From the NCBI GenBank assembly GCA_937959065.1, contig CALGOI010000326.1, positions 1 through 6,720 on the forward strand: a DNA stretch of 6,720 nt, read 5' to 3'. The stretch comes from an uncultured Ignavibacteriota bacterium. GTDB lineage: Bacteria > Bacteroidota > Ignavibacteria > Tepidaquicellales > Tepidaquicellaceae. Position numbers and translations under genes: made by a program. Each line of letters opens with the position of its first letter. Position 1 is the first letter of the stretch. Positions 1 through 6,241 of this stretch are shown piece after piece. The notes under the pieces were generated by a model. The model saw only the letters and a program-made list of their open reading frames with translations. It was not told the origin of the DNA and ran no database searches.

Positions 1-71
1 GACATCCTGATAATATGCTCTCTTACCCTGTAAGCAATTTCTTCGAGCTCTTTTCTTCTTTGTTCTTCCAT
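1..71 (-). CDS. Transketolase N-terminal subunit-like protein, 5' end only (partial)
   Basis: Only the first 23 codons lie in the window; the gene runs off the left edge. The ATG at 71-69 shares one base with the TAA stop of the cytidylyltransferase gene upstream (TAATG), a strong sign of translational coupling. The peptide begins MEEQRRKELEEIAYRVREHI and continues IRM, then an S or similar. A charged N-terminus followed by a helix of the pattern ELEEIA..VR..IIRM is what I associate with the opening helix of thiamine-diphosphate transketolase N-terminal halves, just before the SGHxGGS-type segment, which would fall outside the window. In the family, split N- and C-terminal transketolase genes do occur in sugar clusters. 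The assignment rests on about 23 residues and on context, so it is tentative. Confidence 0.5.
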   Translation of the reverse strand, partial: MEEQRRKELEEIAYRVREHIIRM

Positions 72-883
72 TAAATAGTTTTAGTTTGTTCTTTTGATAT
101 TGTTTTTAACACATCTAAATGATTTCGGTACCAGTTTACACCGGCGTACATTTTGTTGAGATCGTATATTTCGGGTTTTTCTTCCAGCAGTTTGAGTATG
201 TCATCCAACCCGAATTTCGGATTGCTTTCGTACAGTTCATCATAAATCCTGCTGATGAAATCATAATCCTCTTTGTAGTCAATTGTAAACCTGTGAGACA
301 TCGAATAGTCTTTTCCGGATTCCCATTCTACATTGCCTACCCTGAACCGGTCTTTGTTTTCCCAGATATATGGAGTCGTATGCTCTCTTTCCATTGGAAG
401 TTTTGCCTCATTATAAGCTGTTTCGAGGACTCTCATTGGCATAACCTCTACGTCATTACCGTCTGGGTAAGTAGCAGGGTGTAGGTTGCTCACAAAATCA
501 TACCTATCCTCATTTTCAAGATAATAGTTGATAACCCTATCGATGACTTTGGGATCTATAAGAGGGACGTCGGATGGGATCTTTACTACAATGTCAGCGT
601 TATATTCTTTCCCTGCTTTGTAATGTCTTTCCAGCAGGTCGGTAGGGTGTCCCCTGAAGCAGTTGAATCCGTGTTCTTTGCATAGCTCCTCTACTTTATC
701 ATCCTCATTGTCATATGTTGTAGCAACTACAACTGTTTTAGTAACTTTAGCGGCTTCTATTCTCTCAACCATCCTCACAAGAAGCGGCTTTCCTGATAAA
801 GGCATAACTATCTTGCCGGGTAAACGGGTCGAACCCGTGCGCGCTTGAGTGACTATTACTATATTTTTGTTTTTACTATCCAA
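71..883 (-). CDS. SpsF-family cytidylyltransferase (CMP-Kdo synthetase-like)
   Basis: A 270-residue protein of the CTP-transferase family that includes CMP-Kdo synthetase and SpsF (spore-coat polysaccharide protein F). These enzymes activate a sugar acid or sugar phosphate as a CMP or CDP derivative in the cytoplasm for surface glycan assembly. Visible signatures are the N-terminal nucleotide-binding loop QARTGSTRLPGK (residues 13-24), GKPLLVRMVERI (31-42), and the KIPSDVPLIDP segment (101-111) whose Asp is expected to help bind metal and nucleotide. Length is normal for the family. The start is TTG at 883-881; no ATG or GTG is available in frame nearby, and an AAGGTAGG purine stretch overlapping the upstream stop could serve as ribosome binding site, though its spacing is long. 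The gene begins 14 nt after the upstream gene and ends in the start codon of the next, so the three form one operon. The actual sugar substrate cannot be told from sequence. Confidence 0.85.
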   Translation of the reverse strand: MDSKNKNIVIVTQARTGSTRLPGKIVMPLSGKPLLVRMVERIEAAKVTKTVVVATTYDNEDDKVEELCKEHGFNCFRGHPTDLLERHYKAGKEYNADIVVKIPSDVPLIDPKVIDRVINYYLENEDRYDFVSNLHPATYPDGNDVEVMPMRVLETAYNEAKLPMEREHTTPYIWENKDRFRVGNVEWESGKDYSMSHRFTIDYKEDYDFISRIYDELYESNPKFGLDDILKLLEEKPEIYDLNKMYAGVNWYRNHLDVLKTISKEQTKTI

Positions 884-897
884 ATAAATTGCACTAC

Positions 898-1932
898 CTA
901 CCTTGCTGCGCTGTAACTTTTGCTGAATGTTTTTGTTTGTTCCTGATCCGATTTCCCGTTTGTAGGTATATTATACTCGTTTCCTTCTAATAACCCTCTG
1001 CAAACTTCCGCAATATTTTTAGCGGAAGCACCTCCGTTTTGAATCGGAGTTAATTCCTTCAGCTCTTCGAGCGGAAACTCAGAGTAAACTTCTTTATCTA
1101 AAGCTAACCCCACATATACCACAGTTGAAAACTTTGTTATCAACGTATCACAGTTTGCTATCATGTGATTAGTATTCCCGACTGAATAAACCAGTGCTCC
1201 CGGAGCCCATTTGTTGATCTCTCTTGTAGCTCTGGGTACGTTCTCATTAGGATGCAGTTTAAAGATTATCTGCTTTCCGTCTGCGATCCTCATTACTTTC
1301 TTTATAAATTTTTTCCTATTCTCGTATTTATACGTTTCCCTTGCATCGGACGTGCATACTAACACATAGTTTCTGTGTGGAAAATTATTATCAAGATATG
1401 TTTGGCAATCGTCAAAATTTGGTAATCCGGTTACAATTAGCTTATCTCTGTCTGCTCCCTTTCTCGCAAAGAGTTCTTTATACCCCTCCGATGCTACGCA
1501 AAATTTTGTGTACATGTTGGAGATTCCTGTCGTCGATGTGCTGGCAAAATATCTCGGGAGATTAAACTTCCTTACAATCCGATAAGTTAGGTTTTCAGGA
1601 TCTGTCATCCCTTCCTGGACCAATACCATTTTCTTGTCACGGGTATTCTTTGGAACTACAAGGTCACTGCAGGTTACTACAAGGTCATAATCGTGTGACC
1701 TGCCTTCAAAATCATTTTTGAGTCTGTGTGCCTTTAGATATGCGTCTGTTCTTCTTTTGAATTTAACTCCAAGAACTGAAAAATTCAGTAGCCCCATCCG
1801 TTGGGCAATTCGTTCAATCCCGTCACAATAATATGCCGAAAAATACTTGTCATATCCCTCCAGATGCTCGGATACCTGGTGTAGCATAGTAGTTTGGTTC
1901 ATTGAGCCGCAGATGAATAGGATCTTTTTCAT
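898..1932 (-). CDS. GT-B-fold glycosyl/glycerophosphotransferase-like protein (surface polysaccharide)
   Basis: A 344-residue soluble protein starting ATGAAAAAG at 1932. It opens with KKILFICGSMNQTTMLHQ (residues 2-19), the glycine-containing first beta-strand and loop of a GT-B Rossmann domain. The second half shows VTGLPNFD (167-174), IIFKLHPNEN (222-231), and ANCDTLITKFSTVVYVGLAL (259-278). KLHPN followed by a D..IT.(F/Y)S(T/S) segment is typical of the CDP-glycerol:polyglycerophosphate transferase/UDP-GlcNAc 2-epimerase-like fold, where it contributes to the nucleotide-donor site. No signal peptide or membrane segment is visible, so it probably acts at the inner face of the membrane. It is the first gene of the minus-strand operon, followed by a cytidylyltransferase; that fits a transferase that uses, or is made alongside, a CMP/CDP-activated sugar. 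Donor and acceptor are unknown, and a non-catalytic or epimerase role is not excluded. No clear Shine-Dalgarno precedes the ATG. Confidence 0.6.
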   Translation of the reverse strand: MKKILFICGSMNQTTMLHQVSEHLEGYDKYFSAYYCDGIERIAQRMGLLNFSVLGVKFKRRTDAYLKAHRLKNDFEGRSHDYDLVVTCSDLVVPKNTRDKKMVLVQEGMTDPENLTYRIVRKFNLPRYFASTSTTGISNMYTKFCVASEGYKELFARKGADRDKLIVTGLPNFDDCQTYLDNNFPHRNYVLVCTSDARETYKYENRKKFIKKVMRIADGKQIIFKLHPNENVPRATREINKWAPGALVYSVGNTNHMIANCDTLITKFSTVVYVGLALDKEVYSEFPLEELKELTPIQNGGASAKNIAEVCRGLLEGNEYNIPTNGKSDQEQTKTFSKSYSAAR

Positions 1933-2158
1933 AAAAGCGTGTAATATTTTAGAATATGCTTATTTTATGAATTAATATAAATGAATTAACATCTTCCTTA
2001 AAATACTAATTTATAATCAATTATGTCAATAACCCGCCTGCATAAAATTTCGATTATATTAGGAGGAATATTTATATATTAAACAAATAAGATATAAAGT
2101 AAATTTTCGTAATTATCATAAAATTATTATATTTTTGTAAGGAATTAAGGTTTTATTA
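1933..2158. promoter_or_regulatory. AT-rich divergent intergenic region with promoters for the sugar operon and dnaG
   Basis: A 226-nt, very AT-rich spacer between divergent genes, so it must hold start sites in both directions. For the plus strand, TATTTTTG at 2130-2137 fits the TAnnTTTG -7 box described for Bacteroidota primary sigma factors, but no convincing TTG -33 box sits at the right distance, so this is weak. AAGG at 2147-2150 (within TTAAGG), 8 nt before the ATG at 2159, is a reasonable ribosome binding site for dnaG and supports that start. An AGGAGG at 2062-2067 has no ATG, GTG or TTG at usable distance. On the minus strand I see no convincing -35/-10 pair. No operator repeat was found. 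Confidence 0.35.
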
Positions 2159-3565
2159 ATGCGCATACCTCCTGAAAAACTTGATGAAATAGCCCAGGCA
2201 AACGATATCGTTGATATTATCTCGTCATATACACGGGTGAAAAAAAGCGGAAAGTCTTTTCTTGCACTTTGCCCTTTTCACCCGGATAAGAATCCATCGA
2301 TGAATGTGTCACCTGAAAAACAGGTGTACCACTGCTTCTCTTGCGGTGCCAGCGGGAATGTGTATAAGTTCGTTCAGGAACATGAGAAGGTTACCTTCGT
2401 CGAAGCCGCGCAGATACTTGCCGACCGCGCCGGCATCGAACTGAATTATTCCTGGAGCTCTCCTGATACATCTAATGAGGTGTCACTACTGTTCGAGATA
2501 AATAAATTCGCTGCGAAATATTTCCACAACAACCTAAAAAACGCTCCCGATGTAAAACATGACTTTGTAATGGATTATCTTGCTGCAAGGAAAATTAAGC
2601 CCGACATGGTTACTAAGTTCGGTATAGGTTATTCACTCAAGGCATGGGAATCACTATTTAACTACTTCGCAGAAGATAATTCCTTCAAAGCACGTGACGT
2701 TGAAAACGCAGGACTTATTGTAAAAAGGGAAAACGAAAACACACGCTTTTATGACCGCTTCAGGGGACGCTTGATGTTCCCAATATTCAACGAAAGCGGT
2801 AAAGTTGTCGCCTTCGGAGGACGTATCTTATACGAGGATGAAAAAGGTGCTAAGTATATCAATTCACCTGAATCAAAAATATATAATAAGAGCAAGATAC
2901 TTTACGGATTGAACTTCGCCAAAGAACCCATCCGCGCTAATGATAGTGTCATTATAGTCGAGGGTTATATGGATGTGATATCTCTCTACCAGGCGGGAAT
3001 ATACAACGTAGTTGCATCCAGCGGTACCGCTCTTACCGAAGACCAGGTGAGATTACTATCCCGCTATACAAAGAACATTATACTTTTATTCGATGCAGAC
3101 TTCGCCGGTATAAAAGCTGCTAAGAGAGGTATAGAGATTATTCTCGAAGCAGGACTGGACCTTAATATAGTCTCGCTGCCGGAAGGAGAAGATCCTGACT
3201 CAATCGTTAAACTTGAAGGTAAAGATGGTTTCATTAAACATCTCAACAAAAAGAAGTCAGTTATTAAATTCATTGGCGAAACTTATGAAAAAGAAAATAA
3301 ACTCTCCACTCCTGAAGAAAAAACAGAGTTTGTAAAAGAGATTATTTCATACGTCAGTAAAATGCCTGATAGCATAAAACGGGCTTTTTATATTAAGGAG
3401 ATTGCATCACTCTATAATCTTTATGAATCCGACCTTCGTAGTGTGCTCGAAAGTGCCATAAAAAACGGTCATCAAATACCCGGAAACCGACGTTGGTTTC
3501 GGAAACAAAAAAAGTCAACCGTAGTAAAAAGAATGGAGCGCCTGGTCTGGAAGAAGATCTGCTAA
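2159..3565 (+). CDS. dnaG: DNA primase DnaG, zinc-binding and catalytic part (frame interrupted before the C-terminal domain)
   Basis: DnaG synthesises RNA primers for chromosome replication and works with the replicative helicase DnaB. The N-terminal zinc-binding domain has the CHC2 ligands C38, H41, C59 and C62 (CPFH and CFSCG). The RNA-polymerase domain carries RFRGRLMFPI (200-209) and FGGR. The TOPRIM fold shows E268 in VEGYMD, D312 and D314 in FDADFAG, and D345 and D347 in GEDPDS, so all the expected acidic metal ligands are present. After LYESDLRSVLESAIKN (near residue 440) the frame loses resemblance to DnaG and ends at 3565 with a lysine/arginine-rich, Cys-terminated tail: 468 residues instead of the usual roughly 600-660. 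The missing C-terminus lies in the -1 frame (see 3493-3987). A frame change at the A7 run would give a 609-residue protein of normal length. The ATG has a good AAGG ribosome site 8 nt upstream. Confidence 0.95.
   Translation: MRIPPEKLDEIAQANDIVDIISSYTRVKKSGKSFLALCPFHPDKNPSMNVSPEKQVYHCFSCGASGNVYKFVQEHEKVTFVEAAQILADRAGIELNYSWSSPDTSNEVSLLFEINKFAAKYFHNNLKNAPDVKHDFVMDYLAARKIKPDMVTKFGIGYSLKAWESLFNYFAEDNSFKARDVENAGLIVKRENENTRFYDRFRGRLMFPIFNESGKVVAFGGRILYEDEKGAKYINSPESKIYNKSKILYGLNFAKEPIRANDSVIIVEGYMDVISLYQAGIYNVVASSGTALTEDQVRLLSRYTKNIILLFDADFAGIKAAKRGIEIILEAGLDLNIVSLPEGEDPDSIVKLEGKDGFIKHLNKKKSVIKFIGETYEKENKLSTPEEKTEFVKEIISYVSKMPDSIKRAFYIKEIASLYNLYESDLRSVLESAIKNGHQIPGNRRWFRKQKKSTVVKRMERLVWKKIC
3483..3500 (+). 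other. Hairpin just 5' of the A7 run
   Basis: GAAACC (3483-3488) pairs with GGTTTC (3495-3500) across the six-base loop GACGTT, giving a 6-bp perfect stem that ends 6 nt before the A7 run. A nascent-RNA hairpin placed right behind a homopolymer is the arrangement known to encourage RNA-polymerase slippage, so it bears on how the dnaG frames are joined. It may also be chance within coding sequence. Confidence 0.4.
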
Positions 3566-3987
3566 AGATCTTCATAAAGGGTGATTCCGAAGCTCTGGAT
3601 TTTGTGGAGAATAATCTGCATATCGAACATATATTCAGCGAACTTGTTTCGGAATTAGCAAAATCATTCCTTGATCAGCTGATTGATGAAGGAAAAACTG
3701 ATATACCAAAACTCTTGAATAAGATTGACGATGAAGACGCTAAAGCTCTGATCACAAGACTTTCCGTGGATAAATACCGTGTAAGCCGGAGAGATACCGA
3801 TGTTAAGAACGACCATTTCTCGGGAATTGCCGAAGAAAAGGTTAATATTAAATTTGCGCGGGATGTTCTCAAAAGACTGGAGAAAAGAAAATACGAATCA
3901 GAACTTGAGAAGCTCCCCAAAACCGAGGAATACCTGGAAAAGAGGCAGGAGCTGAGATTAAAAATTAACGCTCTTGAAAAATCTTAA
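3493..3987 (+). CDS. dnaG: DNA primase DnaG, C-terminal helicase-interaction part in the -1 frame
   Basis: This frame is open from 3442 to the TAA at 3985-3987 and encodes the rest of DnaG. From GLEEDLLKIFI onward it looks like the DnaG C-terminal region: a helical LL..(F/L) opening, then NKIDDEDAKALITRLSVDKY, then a long charged helix with KRLEKRKYESELEKL ending in QELRLKINALEKS. In the family this domain binds DnaB and is needed for normal priming. The only start codon near the beginning of the frame is TTG at 3493, with no ribosome site, and it lies inside the preceding reading frame, so independent translation is unlikely. I read it as the 3' part of one dnaG gene, joined at the A_AAA_AAG site, with valine (GTC at 3514-3516) as the first residue after the shift. 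There are no stops across about 157 codons, so the part shows no decay. Confidence 0.8.
   Translation: MVSETKKVNRSKKNGAPGLEEDLLKIFIKGDSEALDFVENNLHIEHIFSELVSELAKSFLDQLIDEGKTDIPKLLNKIDDEDAKALITRLSVDKYRVSRRDTDVKNDHFSGIAEEKVNIKFARDVLKRLEKRKYESELEKLPKTEEYLEKRQELRLKINALEKS
3508..3514 (+). promoter_or_regulatory. Putative -1 frameshift slippery heptamer A_AAA_AAG in dnaG
   Basis: Positions 3507-3513 are seven A residues followed by G. In the upstream dnaG frame the codons are CAA (3506-3508), AAA (3509-3511) and AAG (3512-3514), so the heptamer A_AAA_AAG has exactly the phase needed for simultaneous -1 slippage of two lysyl-tRNAs; the shifted codons are AAA and AAA, then GTC. The same heptamer drives programmed -1 frameshifting in E. 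coli dnaX. It sits inside the only stretch where both frames are open (3442-3565) and the shift direction is the one required. The same run could instead support RNA-polymerase slippage adding one A, or it could be a homopolymer under-call. Sequence alone does not decide. Confidence 0.45.
3553..3573 (+). other. 8-bp perfect hairpin with the zero-frame dnaG stop codon in its loop
   Basis: GAAGATCT (3553-3560) and AGATCTTC (3566-3573) form a perfect 8-bp stem around the loop GCTAA (3561-3565), and the stop codon TAA of the first dnaG frame is the last three loop bases. The stem starts 38 nt after the slippery heptamer, further than the 5-9 nt usual for a -1 stimulatory element, so a direct role in frameshifting is doubtful. 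It could affect termination at that stop or mRNA decay, or be coincidental. Confidence 0.45.
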
Positions 3988-3997
3988 TTTAATAGCT

Positions 3998-4435
3998 ATG
4001 AAAAAGCTTATTGTGGTTGTTATTGGAATTCTCGCTCTTTACTCTTTTACTGATAACGTAAAATCAAAAGGCATTTACAATACCGTGGACTCACTCGAAG
4101 TCGATAAGAATCCCCCTATGATGGGCGAACAATTTATCCGCTATATGAGTGCGCCTGATAAGCGCCGCCCGGGTGAAGAACCCAAACCCAAAAAATATTA
4201 CGTGCTCGAAGTCTCGACCGATGTGATGGAAAACGGTGTGAGACGTGCTATGCCTTTTATAATGCTTGAGAGAGATGGTGAAGAGTACTTCGTGGCATTC
4301 GAAGTTGTAACTTCTTTTGAAACAGAAGAGGAAGTCTTAAAATACGCCGAAGAGAATAACATTACTGATATCGATATAAAAGATTATTCAGAAGACGTTC
4401 CTGACGAACAGGATCCGGATGCCAGGGATAATTAA
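3998..4435 (+). CDS. Small exported acidic protein of unknown function
   Basis: I do not recognise this 145-residue protein. I start it at the ATG at 3998, 10 nt after the dnaG stop, because the peptide then begins MKKLIVVVIGILALYSF, a lysine pair plus hydrophobic core typical of a Sec signal peptide or N-terminal anchor. An in-frame TTG at 3974 would add eight residues in front of the signal and overlap dnaG, which is less likely. There is no lipobox cysteine and no clear AxA cleavage motif, so cleavage is uncertain. The rest is soluble and charged: a proline/lysine-rich RRPGEEPKPKKYY stretch, a beta-rich centre (PFIMLERDGEEYFVAFEVV) and an acidic tail ending DVPDEQDPDARDN. The short spacing puts it in the dnaG transcript. 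The position gives no functional clue, since replication genes have no obvious link to an exported protein. Confidence 0.75.
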   Translation: MKKLIVVVIGILALYSFTDNVKSKGIYNTVDSLEVDKNPPMMGEQFIRYMSAPDKRRPGEEPKPKKYYVLEVSTDVMENGVRRAMPFIMLERDGEEYFVAFEVVTSFETEEEVLKYAEENNITDIDIKDYSEDVPDEQDPDARDN

Positions 4436-4473
4436 TTTGATGACTCTCCTCCACACTTAAATGACTCTATTGC

Positions 4474-4509
4474 GGGGTTTGGACAGGTTAGTAATAACCA
4501 CTAAACCCC
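4474..4509. terminator. Bipartite hairpin between convergent genes, possible terminator
   Basis: GGGGTTT (4474-4480) pairs with AAACCCC (4503-4509). Inside it, GGTTA (4486-4490) pairs with TAACC (4495-4499) around the GNRA-type tetraloop GTAA. The element lies 38 nt after the exported-protein stop, in the spacer shared with the converging transporter gene, so it could end transcripts from either side. No U-tract follows on either strand, so it is not a canonical intrinsic terminator. Confidence 0.4.
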
Positions 4510-4535
4510 TCGTTCCCAAATTCCGGTTTGGGAAC
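4509..4535. repeat. REP-like inverted repeat, copy 1
   Basis: The arms GTTCCCAAA (4512-4520) and TTTGGGAAC (4527-4535) form a perfect 9-bp stem with loop TTCCGG, preceded by CTC. A near-identical copy in the same orientation lies at 6242-6269, differing in the loop (TTCCGA) and in one closing pair. It sits 15 nt beyond the transporter stop and directly follows the 4474-4509 hairpin. Short palindromes of this kind repeated between genes are the hallmark of REP elements, which in many bacteria are spread by REP-associated tyrosine transposases; no such gene is in this window. It may also help end transcription of the converging genes. Confidence 0.7.
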
Positions 4536-4550
4536 TATGCAATCTTCCCT

Positions 4551-6065
4551 CTACTCTATCCCAAAGATTGCCTTTCCCCATAAAAACATCGCTGCCGTGA
4601 TTATAAACGACCCGGCTAGGTTGAGCCATATACCAACCCGTACCATGTCCTTCACTTTTATCATGTTGCTTCCAAATACGATCATGTTTGCCGGTGTTGC
4701 TATAGGAAGCATAAATGCGAACGATGCCGCGAAAGTAACGGGTATCATCACAAGCAGAGGATCAATACCAATGGTCTGAGACATCACCAGTATCACAGGG
4801 AGAAATATCTGTGAGGATGCGGTATTGGATGTGAACTCGGTGAAGAAGTTCATAAACGTTGCCAGGCATAATACAAGTACAAATGGCGGGAATACCGCAA
4901 AGACGCTTAGCTTGTTTGCCATCCATTCTGAAAGCCCCGTCGCGACGAATCCTTCCGCCAGCGCGAAACCTCCTCCGAATAATAGTATTACACCGAAAGG
5001 TATTTTCGTCAGGGCTTTGGTATCCATTACCATCTTTCCTTTGGGATGTTTCGCCGGTATCAGGAATAATACGATTGCCATGAATATTGCAACGGTTGCG
5101 TCCGTGTAGAATCCGGGGTTAGGCATGATGTTACTCCATCCCGGAATGAGTAGCGCGCCGATTTCAAGGTCGGCTCTCGTGAACCACAATACCGCCGTTG
5201 CAATAAAAACACCAAGTACTACCTTCTCTTCGTAATTAATTTTCCCGAGCTCTCTGTACTCGTCTTTTAAAATTGTCGGGTCGAGTTCCGCGTCGTGGTT
5301 GTTCGGGATTAGCATTTTTTTAAGCATTACATAAGCCACAAACAATAGTATCAGCGATGCCGGTAACCCGAAGAGAAACCATGTCGTAAAATTTACTGCT
5401 TCACCTGCCGGGAATGCCTTTATGTAATTGCTCAGAAAGATCAGGTTAGGTGGTGTTCCTACAAGTGTTGCTGTGCCTCCAATACTTGACGCGTATGCTA
5501 TACCAAGCAATAATGCTAATGAAAATTTTGAGGTACTTTTCGTCTGGCTATTGATTTCGTAAACTACCGCAAGCGTTGTCGGCAGCATCATCATTACTGT
5601 TGCAGTGTTTGATATCCACATCGATAGAAAATAAGACGCGAACATAAAGCTGAATAATATCTTTCCCGGGTTGTTTCCGACCGACATTATTATCCTGAGT
5701 GCTATGCGTTTGTGGAGGTTCCATTTCTCCATCGCAATGGCAATTATGAACCCGCCTATAAAAAGAAATATTACCTGGTTCATATATAGCGGCGCTATAT
5801 CCTTTGTATCCATTATCCCGAAAAACGGGAAAAGGATAAAAGGCAGTATTGCCGTTACAGCGATGGGTATTGCCTCGAGTACCCACCATAATGCCATCCA
5901 GACAGCTACCGAAAGCATATATGTCAGCTCCGGCTTGGCCGGGTCTATCTCAACGAATATATTTATAAGTAAAGCAGCAAGAGGTCCAAGACCGATCTTC
6001 ACAACTGCCATAATTGGGTCGTCTGTGTGCCTTGAGAAGAAATTTCGGATGGTATCAAATGCCAT
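4551..6065 (-). CDS. DASS/SLC13-family sodium:dicarboxylate (or related anion) symporter
   Basis: A 504-residue inner-membrane carrier of the divalent anion:sodium symporter family, which takes up C4/C6 dicarboxylates such as succinate or citrate, or in some members sulfate, driven by sodium. Both family-defining SNT motifs are present: ISNTATVMMMLP (SNT at 152-154) and FTSNTASSQIFLP (SNT at 413-415), with the partner loops GGTATLVGTPPNLI (196-209) and LPIATPANMIVFGS (453-466) that complete the two sodium/substrate half-sites. About eleven or twelve hydrophobic segments alternate with short loops; the longest hydrophilic loop (about 251-282, HDAELDPTILKDEYRELG) separates the two inverted halves. 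Length is slightly above the shortest family members and nothing is missing. The ATG at 6065 lacks a clear Shine-Dalgarno. The gene stands alone, converging on the dnaG operon. Substrate cannot be assigned; a dicarboxylate is the default inference. Confidence 0.9.
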   Translation of the reverse strand: MAFDTIRNFFSRHTDDPIMAVVKIGLGPLAALLINIFVEIDPAKPELTYMLSVAVWMALWWVLEAIPIAVTAILPFILFPFFGIMDTKDIAPLYMNQVIFLFIGGFIIAIAMEKWNLHKRIALRIIMSVGNNPGKILFSFMFASYFLSMWISNTATVMMMLPTTLAVVYEINSQTKSTSKFSLALLLGIAYASSIGGTATLVGTPPNLIFLSNYIKAFPAGEAVNFTTWFLFGLPASLILLFVAYVMLKKMLIPNNHDAELDPTILKDEYRELGKINYEEKVVLGVFIATAVLWFTRADLEIGALLIPGWSNIMPNPGFYTDATVAIFMAIVLFLIPAKHPKGKMVMDTKALTKIPFGVILLFGGGFALAEGFVATGLSEWMANKLSVFAVFPPFVLVLCLATFMNFFTEFTSNTASSQIFLPVILVMSQTIGIDPLLVMIPVTFAASFAFMLPIATPANMIVFGSNMIKVKDMVRVGIWLNLAGSFIITAAMFLWGKAIFGIE

Positions 6066-6163
6066 TAAGAATAACTTAAGATTCGTTAAATTTATATCCT
6101 TTTGACCTTAATTTGAATGATAAAGAATGAAATCCCTTCCTAGCTTGTACCATAATTGATGCG

Positions 6164-6203
6164 GGAGAGGGGTGGTATCCGCTTAGCAATCCCCGTTCTC
6201 TCC
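6164..6203. ncRNA. Possible structured RNA element
   Basis: GGAGAG (6164-6169) pairs with CTCTCC (6198-6203). After a three-base bulge GTT, GGG (6170-6172) pairs with CCC (6192-6194), around an 18-base loop. The surrounding 6140-6225 stretch is clearly richer in G and C than the flanks and includes a small GTCC/GGAC hairpin (6210-6221). It could be a degenerate repeat, a 5' leader structure or a small RNA; no known family is recognised and no promoter or terminator brackets it. Confidence 0.2.
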
Positions 6204-6241
6204 ATAGGGGTCCTCACGGACAAATTCCTATTTCAAACAAT

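Noticed and set aside
119..484. Open frame of 121 codons on the plus strand opposite the cytidylyltransferase.
   Set aside because: It is a shadow of a well-supported gene; its composition is that of antisense coding sequence, with no recognisable motifs.
817..837. On the minus strand, ACGGG-TTCGA-CCCGT resembles a tRNA T-arm and loop.
   Set aside because: It encodes the conserved RTGSTRLPG loop of the cytidylyltransferase, and no acceptor, D-arm or anticodon arm is found at the right distances.
2062..2067. AGGAGG, a perfect Shine-Dalgarno sequence in the dnaG upstream region.
   Set aside because: No ATG, GTG or TTG follows at usable distance, and the downstream frame meets TAA almost at once.
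3493..3495. TTG as an independent start for the dnaG C-terminal part.
   Set aside because: There is no ribosome site, it lies inside the upstream frame, and the product would begin in the linker just ahead of a DnaG domain that normally belongs to the full protein.
3555..3571. Paired AGATCT palindromes that could suggest a restriction-site or cloning scar.
   Set aside because: Both lie in continuous DnaG coding sequence in the -1 frame (EDLLKIF), so an inserted artefact is unlikely.
4440..4468. Direct repeat ATGACTCT, two copies 21 nt apart, as a possible small repeat or insertion footprint.
   Set aside because: Eight-base matches this close are expected by chance in such a region, and no element lies between them.
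5548..5889. Minus-strand open frame of 113 codons inside the transporter gene.
   Set aside because: It is a different frame on the same strand as an intact DASS transporter with both SNT motifs; no frameshift is needed.
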